Origin: Natronomonas salinimetallica
Lineage (GTDB): Archaea; Halobacteriota; Halobacteria; Halobacteriales; Haloarculaceae
Reading direction: 5' to 3'
Length of the DNA stretch: 64,000 bases
Assembly: GCF_013839515.1 (NCBI RefSeq)
Contig: NZ_JACDNQ010000006.1
Location: forward strand, 1-64,000
The translations under genes and the position numbers were made by a program. Position 1 is the stretch's first letter, and every line of letters begins with the position of its first letter. The notes under the pieces are model-generated. The model saw nothing but the letters and a program-made list of their open reading frames with translations, ran no database searches and was not told where the DNA came from. Positions 53,391-61,295 of the stretch are shown here, piece by piece.

Positions 53391-54266
53391 ATGGAGTATC
53401 TCGAGCGCCGTCGGGCGCTTGTCGAGTCGCGGCTCTCGGCCGTGCTCGACGCGGCCGAACCGGAGGCGATGACGGAGCGGGTAGAGCACGTCTCGCTGTC
53501 CGGCGGCAAGCGAGTCCGACCGATGGTGACGCTTCTCGCCTTCGAGGCGGCGGGCGGGGAGTTGGTCGGCGAGGACGGCCGCGGATCGGCGGCCTCGGCG
53601 GAAGCCGTCGACTTCGCCGTCGGGATCGAGTTGGTCCACAACGCCTCCCTGGTCGTCGACGACATCATCGACGAGTCGGACCTCCGCCGCGGCGTCGAAA
53701 GCGCCTGGGCGGCGTTCGGATACGGCCCCGCGATGGCCACGAGCGACGGACTGCTCGGGGAGGCGTTCTCGCTGTTCGGCAGCGACGACCGCGCGATGCG
53801 GACCGTCGCCGAGGCGATGGTCGAACTCGGTGAGGGCGAGGCGATCGAACTCGTTGCGGCCCCGACGACCGAGACGGAGTACATGGAGTTGGCCCGCCGG
53901 AAGACCGGCGCGCTGTTCCGGGCGGCCGCCGAACTCGGGGCCATCGCCGCGAACGCCGACACCTACACGACCGAATCGTTCGGCGGCTACGCCGAGCGCG
54001 TCGGGGTCGCCTTCCAGATCCGCGACGACGTCCTCGACGCGACGGCCGAAGCCGAGGAACTGGGAAAGCCGGCCGGCCGCGACGAGGCCATGGAGCGGCC
54101 CTCGCTGGTCCGGATCACCGAACTCTCGCCCGAGGAGATAAACGGTCGCGCCCGCGAGGAGTCCGACGCCGCGCTGTCGGCGCTGTCGGCGGCCGACCCC
54201 GGCGATTCGCCCGCCGTCGGTTACCTCCAGGACCTCGCGGAGTTCGTCGTCGTCCGGGAGCGCTGA
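53391..54266 (+). CDS. Polyprenyl diphosphate synthase
   Basis: This 291-residue E-prenyl synthase has the first Asp-rich motif in LVVDDIIDESDLRRG (DDIID, ~85-89) and the second in FQIRDDVLDATAEAEELGKPAGRD (DDVLD, ~207-211). It uses IPP and allylic diphosphates to build a geranyl/farnesyl/geranylgeranyl chain for archaeal lipids or quinones. The chain length is not shown by sequence alone. The ATG at 53391 is preferred over a GTG two codons earlier. Confidence 0.9.
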   Translation: MEYLERRRALVESRLSAVLDAAEPEAMTERVEHVSLSGGKRVRPMVTLLAFEAAGGELVGEDGRGSAASAEAVDFAVGIELVHNASLVVDDIIDESDLRRGVESAWAAFGYGPAMATSDGLLGEAFSLFGSDDRAMRTVAEAMVELGEGEAIELVAAPTTETEYMELARRKTGALFRAAAELGAIAANADTYTTESFGGYAERVGVAFQIRDDVLDATAEAEELGKPAGRDEAMERPSLVRITELSPEEINGRAREESDAALSALSAADPGDSPAVGYLQDLAEFVVVRER

Positions 54267-54361
54267 CCGTACACGTCCCGGGACGGCGAGCGGGAAACGA
54301 CCGTACGTCCCGATCGGAGTGAACGAAAACGCGTTTAGCCCCGCGGGACCCACAGCCGCGT

Positions 54362-55195
54362 ATGATAGTCCCGGGATCCGCCTCACAGGAGGTCGCAGCG
54401 GCGCTTGCGAGCGAACTCGGCGAGTCGCTCGCGGCCGTCGAGTACGACTGGTTTGCCGACGGCGAGACGCTCGTCCGCGTTCCGGAGACCGACGACCGCG
54501 CGGTCGTCGTCGCCTCGACGATCTCCGACAACGCCCACGTCGAGTTGCTCCAGTTGCAGGACGCCGCCGGCCAGCGCGCCGACGAGGTGATCACCGTCCT
54601 GCCGTACATGGGCTACGGCAGACAGGACGAGTCCTTCGCCCCCGGCCAGCCCGTCTCGGCGCGCGCGATGGCGCGGGCGATCTCGACGGGGACCGACCGC
54701 GTGGTGACGGTCAATCCACACGAGGGGTCGATCACCGACTTCTTCGACGTCCCGTGTGTGGCCGTCGACGCCGCCGGCCTGCTGGCCGACCCGCTTCCCG
54801 AACTCTCCGACCCGCTGTTTCTGTCCCCGGACGCCGGTGCGATCGGCCTCGCCGAGACCGTCCGCGACGCCCACGGCGGCGGGGACACGGACTACTTCGA
54901 GAAGGTCCGTCACTCCGACACCGACGTCGACGTACGGCCGAGAGACGCGTCGACCACCGGCCGAGACGTGGTATTAGTCGACGACATCGTCTCGACCGGA
55001 TCGACGATGAGCACCGCGATCGACCAGCTTTCGGATCCGGACCGCGTCTTCGTTACCTGCGTCCATCCGATGCTCGCCGCCAACGCCCGGACCAAACTGG
55101 CGACCGCCGGCGTCGAGGCGGTGTACGGCACCGACACGATCGAGCGGGCGGTCTCGACGGTCAGCGTGGCCCCGAGGATCGCGGACACACTGTAA
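54362..55195 (+). CDS. prs: Ribose-phosphate diphosphokinase (PRPP synthetase)
   Basis: The 277-residue enzyme makes PRPP from ribose 5-phosphate and ATP, feeding nucleotide, histidine and tryptophan synthesis. It has MIVPGSASQEVAAALASELG, the LPYMGYGRQDESFAPGQPVSARAMA catalytic flexible-loop region, VTVNPHEGSITDFF and the PRPP-binding loop VVLVDDIVSTGSTM. Its shorter length relative to bacterial Prs (~310) is normal for archaea. A 95-bp gap follows the prenyl synthase. Confidence 0.94.
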   Translation: MIVPGSASQEVAAALASELGESLAAVEYDWFADGETLVRVPETDDRAVVVASTISDNAHVELLQLQDAAGQRADEVITVLPYMGYGRQDESFAPGQPVSARAMARAISTGTDRVVTVNPHEGSITDFFDVPCVAVDAAGLLADPLPELSDPLFLSPDAGAIGLAETVRDAHGGGDTDYFEKVRHSDTDVDVRPRDASTTGRDVVLVDDIVSTGSTMSTAIDQLSDPDRVFVTCVHPMLAANARTKLATAGVEAVYGTDTIERAVSTVSVAPRIADTL

Positions 55196-55196
55196 C

Positions 55197-55219
55197 GGCA
55201 TCGGGATTTGAACCACACC
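55197..55219 (-). other. tRNA 3'-end-like fragment
   Basis: On the minus strand, GGTTCAAATCCCGATGCCG includes a perfect T-loop (TTCAAAT) with a GG/CC part of the T stem, but no matching upstream T-stem strand or acceptor stem. It is not a gene. It could be a scar of an attachment site, or chance. It lies two bases after the prs stop, before a DNA methylase gene. Confidence 0.35.
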
Positions 55220-55325
55220 AGACCGAGCGAAGCGGGGCGAACCGTCGCACTGGAACACCCGACACCGTCCGCGTCCCGCGTCGCCGACGAAACGTTAAGG
55301 GAGCCGTGCCGGGAACCGGGAATCG

Positions 55326-56420
55326 ATGGAGACCACACACCGCGTCGTCACCGGGGACGCGCGCTCGCTCTCGGAGATCGACGACTGCTCCGTCGAGCTA
55401 GTCGTCACGTCCCCGCCGTACCCGATGGTCGAGATGTGGGACGACCTCTTTTCGGGGCTCGATCCGGAGATCGGGGAGCGTCTCGCGGACGGCGACGGGC
55501 AGGCCGCGTTCGCCCGAATGCACGAGGAACTCGAGGCGGTCTGGAGAGAGATCAAGCGGGTGCTCGTCGACGGCGGTATCGCCTGTGTCAACGTCGGTGA
55601 TGCGACGCGGACTGTGGATGGAAGCTTTCGGGTCTTTCAGAACCACTCGCGGGTCATCGACGCCTTCGAGGGGCTCGGATTCGAGCCACTCCCGGAGATC
55701 CTCTGGCGGAAGCCGGTCAACTCCGGGACCAAGTTCATGGGGTCGGGAATGCTCCCGCCGAACGCCTACGCCACGCTCGAACACGAGTACGTTCTCGTGT
55801 TCCGGAACGGGGAGGAAAGCCGGAGCTTCGAGCCGAGATCGGAGCGTCGATACAGTTCGGCGTACTTCTGGGAGGAGCGGAACCGGTGGTTTTCGGACGT
55901 CTGGACCGACATCAACGGCGAAGCCCAAGCGCTCGGCGACGGCGACCTGCGGGAGCGCTCGGCGGCGTATCCGTTCGAGATCCCACACCGTCTGATCAAC
56001 ATGTACTCCGTCTACGGGGATACGGTCCTCGACCCGTTTTGGGGAACGGGCACGACGTCGCTCGCGGCGATGGTCGCCGCTCGGAACTCCGTCGGGTACG
56101 AACTGGAGTCGGAGTTTGCACGGCTGTTCGGGGAAGCGGTCGGGGACGTCCCCGAGTACTCCCGCGACGTCGTCGAACGGCGCTTGGAGGGACACGAGGC
56201 GTTTGTCGAAGGGCGTCTCGCGGACGGAAAGGAGTTCAAGTACCAAGCCGATCACTACGGTTTTCCCGTCGTTACGAAACAGGAGACGTCGATCCGATTC
56301 TACGTCGCGTCGGCGGTCCGCGAGACGGACGGAAAATACATCCTCACACACGAACCGATCGAGGGAACGAATCCCTGGACCGAAGAGCGTGCGGGCGACG
56401 TTCCGTCGTCCGATCCTTGA
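55326..56420 (+). CDS. DNA methyltransferase, beta class (probable CTAG m4C type)
   Basis: This 364-residue amino-methyltransferase has the catalytic TSPPYPM (residues ~27-33; SPPY is typical of N4-cytosine enzymes) before the SAM-binding DPFWGTGTTSLAA (~234-246), an order typical of the beta class. It has no restriction enzyme neighbour. The phrases VELVVTSPPYPMVEMWDDLF, GSGMLPPNAYATLEHEYVL and YFWEERNRWFSDVW resemble Zim, the CTAG-specific orphan methylase conserved across haloarchaea. Specificity is inferred from that resemblance, not shown. Confidence 0.85.
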   Translation: METTHRVVTGDARSLSEIDDCSVELVVTSPPYPMVEMWDDLFSGLDPEIGERLADGDGQAAFARMHEELEAVWREIKRVLVDGGIACVNVGDATRTVDGSFRVFQNHSRVIDAFEGLGFEPLPEILWRKPVNSGTKFMGSGMLPPNAYATLEHEYVLVFRNGEESRSFEPRSERRYSSAYFWEERNRWFSDVWTDINGEAQALGDGDLRERSAAYPFEIPHRLINMYSVYGDTVLDPFWGTGTTSLAAMVAARNSVGYELESEFARLFGEAVGDVPEYSRDVVERRLEGHEAFVEGRLADGKEFKYQADHYGFPVVTKQETSIRFYVASAVRETDGKYILTHEPIEGTNPWTEERAGDVPSSDP

Positions 56421-56494
56421 GGCGGATCGGTGCTGCCGTGTCCCGGCGAGCACACGCGACGGTGCCCGAGCGGCGGTCGGAGCGCCGCTACGCC

Positions 56495-56737
56495 CTATAC
56501 GGTGACCTTCCAGGTCGTCCCCGAGGAGTAGCCCCACTTTTCGACATCGACGTCGAACTCCCCCTCACAGATCGCGGTCATGTTCGAGCCGACCTCCTTG
56601 GCCGACAGCCCGAGTTCCTCGCCGATGAGCCGGGATTTGAAGTAGGTCTTCATCCGGCCCCGCTCGCGGAGGTACGCGAGGATGCGTTGTTGTTTGTCCG
56701 TGAGTTCCGAAGTCGGCCCGACGGCGGTCGCGCTCAT
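56495..56737 (-). CDS. Small winged-helix protein
   Basis: The 80-residue protein has STELTDKQ-like SELTDKQQRILAYLRERGRM, TYFKSRLIGEELGLSAKEVGSNM (recognition helix region) and EKWGYSSGTTWKVTV. It is a single winged-helix fold of a haloarchaeal family (DUF7123, from memory), possibly a small DNA-binding regulator. The ATG at 56735-56737 (MSATAVGPTSELTD) is chosen; TATA-like CACCTTTTGAGG (minus) lies ~25 bp upstream. Confidence 0.78.
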   Translation of the reverse strand: MSATAVGPTSELTDKQQRILAYLRERGRMKTYFKSRLIGEELGLSAKEVGSNMTAICEGEFDVDVEKWGYSSGTTWKVTV

Positions 56738-56923
56738 ATCTATCCGATGCGTCCACGCCTCAAAAGGTGGTTTGGTACGGTCGGTTAAGACGCCGCACTC
56801 AGGTGGTTTTGGGTAATCAGTCCGTGCGGTAAGGCGGGGAAAACAGCGACGGTTGGTACGGGAGAGAAACCGGCGTTGCCCGCCGCCTGGCACATGTCAC
56901 CCGGCCATCCCATGACCATTCGT

Positions 56924-57397
56924 CTAGCTGTCCGAACCGTCGTCCACATCGTCGGACTCGCTGTCGTCCACATCGTCGGACTCGCTGTCGTCCACATCGT
57001 CGGACTCGCTGTCGTCCACATCGTCGGACTCATCCTCGCCAAGGAGGTCGTCAAGTGAACCGCCGAGGTCGTCGATGGATCCATTCAGGAACGAGTCGAT
57101 CCGGTCGTGGATCTCACCCACGTGGTCGGGGACCTGTTCCGGCAGACCGTCGCTCGGGCCGACACCGTCAGCGGTGCCGGCGCGGTCGTCGGCAGCGGTG
57201 CCGGCGCGGTCGTCAGCAGCGGTGCCGGCGCGGTCGTCGGCAGCGGTACCGGCTACATTCGGTGCGTTCCCGGGCGCATCCACGTCCGGGGCGTTGTCGC
57301 TCGCCTGGTCGGCAGGGCTGGCGGCACCGAGCGCCGCCACGCCGCCGACCAGGAGTGTCGATACGACTGCGATCGTGACGAGTCGTTTTGCTCTCAT
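56924..57397 (-). CDS. Secreted repeat protein, acidic tail
   Basis: The 157-residue protein has a signal peptide (MRAKRLVTIAVVSTLLVGGVAAL), then three to four AGTAADDR units (24 bp, about 57160-57250), a short region DHVGEIHDRIDSFLNGSIDDLGGSLDDLLG, and four ESDDVDDS units (24 bp, about 56934-57029) ending GSDS. No lipobox or membrane anchor. Its layout parallels the secreted protein at 46671. TATA-like CCGTTAAGTAGC is 25-36 bp before the ATG, and TTTAGCCGGTTAAA-like sites lie upstream of that. Confidence 0.7.
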   Translation of the reverse strand: MRAKRLVTIAVVSTLLVGGVAALGAASPADQASDNAPDVDAPGNAPNVAGTAADDRAGTAADDRAGTAADDRAGTADGVGPSDGLPEQVPDHVGEIHDRIDSFLNGSIDDLGGSLDDLLGEDESDDVDDSESDDVDDSESDDVDDSESDDVDDGSDS

Positions 57398-57451
57398 TGC
57401 GTCTGATCGATGCCCCGGCAGCTACTTAACGGGGGAACGTCTTGATGCCGA

Positions 57452-57496
57452 ATTTAGCCGGTTAAAGCCCTCTCAGTCCGAATTAATCCGAATAAC
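57452..57496. promoter_or_regulatory. Two TTAA-CCG-TTAA-like motifs between divergent genes
   Basis: TTTAGCCGGTTAAAG (57453-57467) and GAATTAATCCGAATAAC (57480-57496) stand between the secreted-protein gene (start 57397, minus) and the membrane regulator (start 57639, plus). The first is 20-25 bp upstream of the TATA-like box of the minus gene. A related word is upstream of 46671 and of 59795. Confidence 0.5.
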
Positions 57497-57607
57497 GTCC
57501 GTTTGTACGTCCGAAAGGACTCCGGTAGTGCCGCCTCGAAGCGATCGCGAGAACGATCCCGGCGGGCCGCGGTCCCGGTCCCTCGAACGGCAGTCGTCGG
57601 CAACAAC

Positions 57608-57619
57608 CCATTTATATAG
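57608..57619 (+). promoter_or_regulatory. TATA-like box of membrane winged-helix gene
   Basis: CCATTTATATAG stands 20-31 bp before the GTG at 57639, the best TATA-like word in the region and consistent with a leaderless start. Confidence 0.6.
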
Positions 57620-57638
57620 CCCGCCCGTCCCGACGGCT

Positions 57639-58730
57639 GTGAACCGGAGACGTCTCCTCGCGCTGTCGGCGTGTGTCGCCGTCGTCGCTCTCGGGACCGC
57701 AGTTTCTCTCGGATCCGTGGCGGGCGCGGCGCCGGGATCCCCGCTCGCCCAGCAGGACATCGATACTGACGACGTGCTGTTGTCCATTACCGTCGAGGAC
57801 GATGGTGACGCGCGCTGGACGATCGAGTATCGGACACGGCTCGAAACCGACGCGGACGACGCGGCCTTCGAGGAACTCCGACGCGCCATCGAGGCCGACC
57901 CCGACCCGTACGCCGATCGGTTTCGAGAGCGGATGGACGGAACCGCGGCGAGCGCCGAGAACGCGACCGGCCGGGAGATGACGATCACCGAGATGTCCGT
58001 TTCAGCGGACAAGCGCGAGCTCCCCCAGGAGTACGGCGTGTTGCGGTATGAGTTCCACTGGTCGAACTTCGCCGAGACCGAGGACGATCGGCTGCTCGTC
58101 GGTGACGCGATCGATGGCCTGTTTCTCGACGAGGAGACTGCCCTCCTGATATCGTGGACGGAGGGGCGCGAACTCCGCTCCGCATCCCCGTCCCCCTCCG
58201 AGACGCGGTCCGGATCCGTGGTCTACGAGGGGCCGAGGGAGTTCGCGGGCGGCGAACCCCGGATCGAGCTCGCTCCATCGGGCACGACGGCCCCCACCGG
58301 AACCGGCCCGTCGTCCCCGGTTTCGCTGCCGGTCGCGGTCGCGCTCGTCGGGGTGCTCCTGGCGATCACCGCTGGTGCGATAGTCGCCTATCGGAAGCGA
58401 TCCGACACGTCCACGCGGGTACCTACTGGTCCGAGCAGCGACGACACTGCGGCGGGCGAAGACGCGACGGCGGCGGATACGGCCTCCGGCGGGCCGACGG
58501 ATCCCGAACTCCTGAGCAACGAAGAGCGGGTGTTGGAACTCATCGAACGCGAGGGGGGCCGGATGAAACAGCAGGCGATCGCCGAACAGCTCGAATGGAC
58601 CGACGCCAAGACCAGCCAAGTCACGAAGAAACTCCGCGAGGAGGGCTCTCTGGAGGGGTTCCGCTTGGGCCGCGAGAACGTCCTCTCGTTGCCCGAGGAC
58701 GATTCGGGTCCGGACGACGATTCACAGTAG
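57639..58730 (+). CDS. Membrane-anchored winged-helix regulator with extracellular DUF7345-like domain
   Basis: The 363-residue protein has a signal-like N-terminus (VNRRRLLALSACVAVVAL), then an extracellular beta domain (LLSITVEDDGDARWTIEYRTRLE to GVLRYEFHWSNFAETEDDRLLV and SASPSPSETRSGSV), one transmembrane helix (SLPVAVALVGVLLAITAGAIVAY, ~220-242), basic RKRSD, a linker, and a C-terminal winged helix (NEERVLELIEREGGRMKQQAIAEQL, TSQVTKKLREEGSLEGFRLGRENVL, ~295-355). This is the layout of a one-component membrane regulator: outside sensor, inside DNA binding. GTG 57639 is chosen from the TATA-like box. Confidence 0.82.
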   Translation: MNRRRLLALSACVAVVALGTAVSLGSVAGAAPGSPLAQQDIDTDDVLLSITVEDDGDARWTIEYRTRLETDADDAAFEELRRAIEADPDPYADRFRERMDGTAASAENATGREMTITEMSVSADKRELPQEYGVLRYEFHWSNFAETEDDRLLVGDAIDGLFLDEETALLISWTEGRELRSASPSPSETRSGSVVYEGPREFAGGEPRIELAPSGTTAPTGTGPSSPVSLPVAVALVGVLLAITAGAIVAYRKRSDTSTRVPTGPSSDDTAAGEDATAADTASGGPTDPELLSNEERVLELIEREGGRMKQQAIAEQLEWTDAKTSQVTKKLREEGSLEGFRLGRENVLSLPEDDSGPDDDSQ

Positions 58731-58794
58731 GGCGGGCTCCGGCCGCGTGCGATCAGCGTCCTTGTCCCCGGCTCACCGTCCCCTATCACGGCCC

Positions 58795-59069
58795 CTATCG
58801 ACGGATCGCCAAGAGCGCCGCTCCGAGGAGCGCGACGGCTGCGGCAGCGACCGCGAATCCGGCGGCGTCATTCTTTCGGGGGTGTCGCCGGTCTCAGGAA
58901 CAGTTCATATCAGATTCCTGTTCTTTATTCTGCACCAAGTGGTGCGTTCGGTGAACTCGCCGAAGTAGTGGCCTCCCTCGTATGTGTCGTCCTCGTAGAC
59001 CGTGATCTCGATTGTCTTGCCGCACCCATGCAGTCTCGTTCGATTGTGCGTTTCTCTTTCGGTACCGTA
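58795..59069 (-). pseudogene. Decayed 3' part of a PGF-CTERM protein gene
   Basis: After the stop of the gene at 59070 the same frame stays open for 54 more codons (59069-58908), including a second GKTIEIT followed by VYEDDTYEGGHYFGEFTERT, to a TGA at 58905-58907. In another frame, 58893-58795 encodes NDAAGFAVAAAAVALLGAALLAIRR and a stop, a PGF-CTERM-like sorting tail with nothing usable in front of it. These look like remains of the longer C-terminus once carried by the upstream gene. Confidence 0.5.
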
Positions 59070-59795
59070 TCAGTCGTTGCGTGTGATCTCGATTGTCTTG
59101 CCGTCCTCGGTGGTGTCACGGTCACCTGGGCCGCGCTCGTCGCCGGGTCCGGGTCCCGTATCAGGGGCGCGCTCGTCGCCGGGTCCGGGTCCCGTATCGG
59201 GACCGCGGTCGCCCCTGGGGCCACGTTCGACCATGCCGCTGCGGTTGCCGGCGATGCTCCGGGCGATCTCGGAGACCTCACCGCCACGCAGTTGGTCGGC
59301 ATCACGCATTAACGTCCGGATCGCCGTCGTGTTCACGTTGTTTCGTTCGAGCGTCTCCCCAGGGATGTCGGCGGCGGTCGCGTTGCTTTGATTCAGTTGC
59401 TGTCTGGCCGTTTCGACCTCCGTCGCCAGCCGCGCCGTCCGCGCGCGGTACTGCCCGTCCGTTATCTCGCCGCGTTCTCGCTGCGCTTGTAGCTCGGCTT
59501 TCCGCTCTTCTAACGCCGCCAGACGGGTCTCCGTCTCGTTGAGTTTCTCCGCGATGTGTCTCGCCTTTGTGGCGTTGTCGTCGGCACGTTCGAGCCCGAT
59601 CCTGAACGCGTTTCGCTCGATTTCGCCGTCGATCTCGGCGCTCTGGACGCCCACGACGCCGGAGAGACGTTCGCCGGGTTTCACGTCCGCACCGTCCGGT
59701 TCGTCTTCGGTCTCCTGTGCGAGGACGCCAGCCACCGGGACGACGAGCGTCCCGACGACGACGAACAGCGCTACGAGCAGGCTGGTCCGTTTCAT
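59070..59795 (-). CDS. Secreted coiled-coil protein (DUF7096-like)
   Basis: The 241-residue protein has a signal peptide (MKRTSLLVALFVVVGTLVVPVAGVLAQ), then GERLSGVVGVQSAEIDGEIE, a long charged coiled coil (ERADDNATKARHIAEKLNETETRLAALEERKAELQAQRERGEITDGQYRARTARL, ~70-130), and a tail with two GPGPGDERxPDT units (30 bp), ending GKTIEITRND. It resembles a haloarchaeal secreted family (DUF7096, from memory). ATG 59795 is used; a GTG lies one codon upstream. TATA-like CTATTTATATAGG is 25-37 bp before it. The original C-terminus appears lost. Confidence 0.72.
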   Translation of the reverse strand: MKRTSLLVALFVVVGTLVVPVAGVLAQETEDEPDGADVKPGERLSGVVGVQSAEIDGEIERNAFRIGLERADDNATKARHIAEKLNETETRLAALEERKAELQAQRERGEITDGQYRARTARLATEVETARQQLNQSNATAADIPGETLERNNVNTTAIRTLMRDADQLRGGEVSEIARSIAGNRSGMVERGPRGDRGPDTGPGPGDERAPDTGPGPGDERGPGDRDTTEDGKTIEITRND

Positions 59796-59858
59796 CACGG
59801 TTCCTGTTTGGGCGGACAGACCTATATAAATAGACGGCCGTACCCCTGAATCACGTAC

Positions 59859-59884
59859 GATTAGCCAGGATTAAGCCGAATTAA
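59859..59884. promoter_or_regulatory. TTAA-CCG-TTAA-like motif upstream of secreted coiled-coil gene
   Basis: GATTAGCC (59859-59866) and GATTAAGCCGAATTAAC (59868-59884) lie 64-89 bp before the ATG at 59795, about 27 bp upstream of its TATA-like box. The core TTAAGCCGAATTAA matches the sites at 46590 and 57453-57496. Confidence 0.5.
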
Positions 59885-60021
59885 CACGGCTCTTGCTGGG
59901 CGTCCACACGCCGATGGGTTGCCGACAGGCGGGGCCGAACGACACGTTGTCCCCTCCCGGGCCGGAGCGTCCGATCGCGGCGATCGAAGGTCACCGCTCG
60001 ACAGACGGATCGAACGGCCGG

Positions 60022-60411
60022 CTATTCGATGACTTCGCCGACGGCGAAGTTGGATTTGACTTCCGAGATCTCGATTTTAACACGCTCGCCGACCTCTGCG
60101 CCGGGAACGATGATGACGTAGCCGCGCTCGACTCGGGCGATCCCGTCGCCTTGCTTGCCCAGATCCTCGATCTCGACGTATCTGATTTCGCCGGGTTCGA
60201 CGGGCGGTTGGGGTTCGTCCGGCGGCGTCGTCCCCTCCGATGCCTCGGTGCCGGCCTCGCCGCTATCCGAAATGAGCGCGACACGGTAGGTAGTTTCCGG
60301 CCCGACGGGGCCGTTCTCGATCTCACGGCGCGGTACCTCGACGACAAACCGGTCCTCGGTCTCCTCGACCTCGGCGCTGAACAGACACAGGAGCTTATCG
60401 GAGATTTCCAT
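60022..60411 (-). CDS. TRAM domain protein
   Basis: The 129-residue protein has a TRAM domain at the C-terminus (residues ~73-127: RYVEIEDLGKQGDGIARVERGYVIIVPGAEVGERVKIEISEVKSNFAVGEV), an RNA-binding beta fold. The N-terminal half, MEISDKLLCLFSAEVEETED, is a second small beta domain common to haloarchaeal TRAM proteins. In archaea TRAM proteins act as RNA chaperones, like bacterial cold-shock proteins (family knowledge). The start at 60409-60411 is chosen from the conserved MEISDKLLCLF. Confidence 0.88.
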   Translation of the reverse strand: MEISDKLLCLFSAEVEETEDRFVVEVPRREIENGPVGPETTYRVALISDSGEAGTEASEGTTPPDEPQPPVEPGEIRYVEIEDLGKQGDGIARVERGYVIIVPGAEVGERVKIEISEVKSNFAVGEVIE

Positions 60412-60450
60412 AGAGCTTCGCTTCCGACATGTGCGGCGCACGTATAGAAG

Positions 60451-61203
60451 CTATCGCCTGTCCGGACCCGTCCGATCGCTTCCCCGACCGTCGCTCCCTA
60501 GGAGTGCCGTCCCATCCGGCCGCTTTTGTCCCTCGGAGTCGTGGACCACCACGCCGTCGACATCAGTCGGCTCGTAGTTGTCGCGGACGCCGATCGCCTC
60601 TTCGAGGTCTCTGATCGTCCGTTCTTTGAGCGCCGCCGCGAGCTCTGCCGCGTCCTCGCGCGCGATGTCGCGTCCGAGTCCCTCACACTCGTGGGCACGG
60701 ACGAGGCCAGCCCGGTCGACGGCCGCTCCCATCGGCTCGGCCGCCCCGCCCAATGCCAGACTAAACGGGTATGTCCGACAAACGAGCGGTCGATCCCCGT
60801 GAACGGTACACGCGCCGGTACCGTCGTCGGCTTCGGCATAAAAAACGCAGTCCCCACAGCCGTCGGTCTGAAGCGCCCACTCGAAGGTCTCGCCCTCGGA
60901 TCCGTCGTCGGCTTCCTCGATCCCATACGGCATCGGACGAGCGACGTCGCGCCAGTCGTAGGGCTCCTCGCCGCTGTCGGCTGCGGCCGCCTGCAGTCGG
61001 CGGACCTCGTCGGGGAACACCGTCGCAGTGTGTGGCTCGCTCGCGGCGTCGTCCGCGTTATCGCTACCGCACCCGCCCGACTCGACCGCCGTACAACACC
61101 CACCACATCGGGTACACTCGAAGCCGATCGATTCGATAGCGTCGGCCAGCTCCTCGACCGAGACGCCCCGTGCTCGGTCCAATTCGGCTTCGAGGCTTTC
61201 CAT
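60451..61203 (-). CDS. YkgJ-family cysteine cluster protein
   Basis: The 250-residue protein has the Cys cluster CTRCGGCCTAVESGGCG (residues ~30-46), then CGDCVFYAE, ACTVHGDRPLVCRTYPFSLAL (C-x-V-H-x-x-R-P-x-x-C) and HECEGLGRDI. This is the YkgJ/UPF0153 family, predicted to bind zinc or an Fe-S cluster through these cysteines; the substrate is unknown. An unusual insert of acidic residues (GSDNADDAASEP) follows the first cluster. The start is ATG at 61201-61203. Confidence 0.85.
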   Translation of the reverse strand: MESLEAELDRARGVSVEELADAIESIGFECTRCGGCCTAVESGGCGSDNADDAASEPHTATVFPDEVRRLQAAAADSGEEPYDWRDVARPMPYGIEEADDGSEGETFEWALQTDGCGDCVFYAEADDGTGACTVHGDRPLVCRTYPFSLALGGAAEPMGAAVDRAGLVRAHECEGLGRDIAREDAAELAAALKERTIRDLEEAIGVRDNYEPTDVDGVVVHDSEGQKRPDGTALLGSDGRGSDRTGPDRR

Positions 61204-61295
61204 ACCCGGGTAATCGGCCGCTCGATTTATAAACGGCCCGCCGGGCGACCGCCCCCGGCCGGTTATTTTTAACGGTACGCCCCCGTATCGGACGC

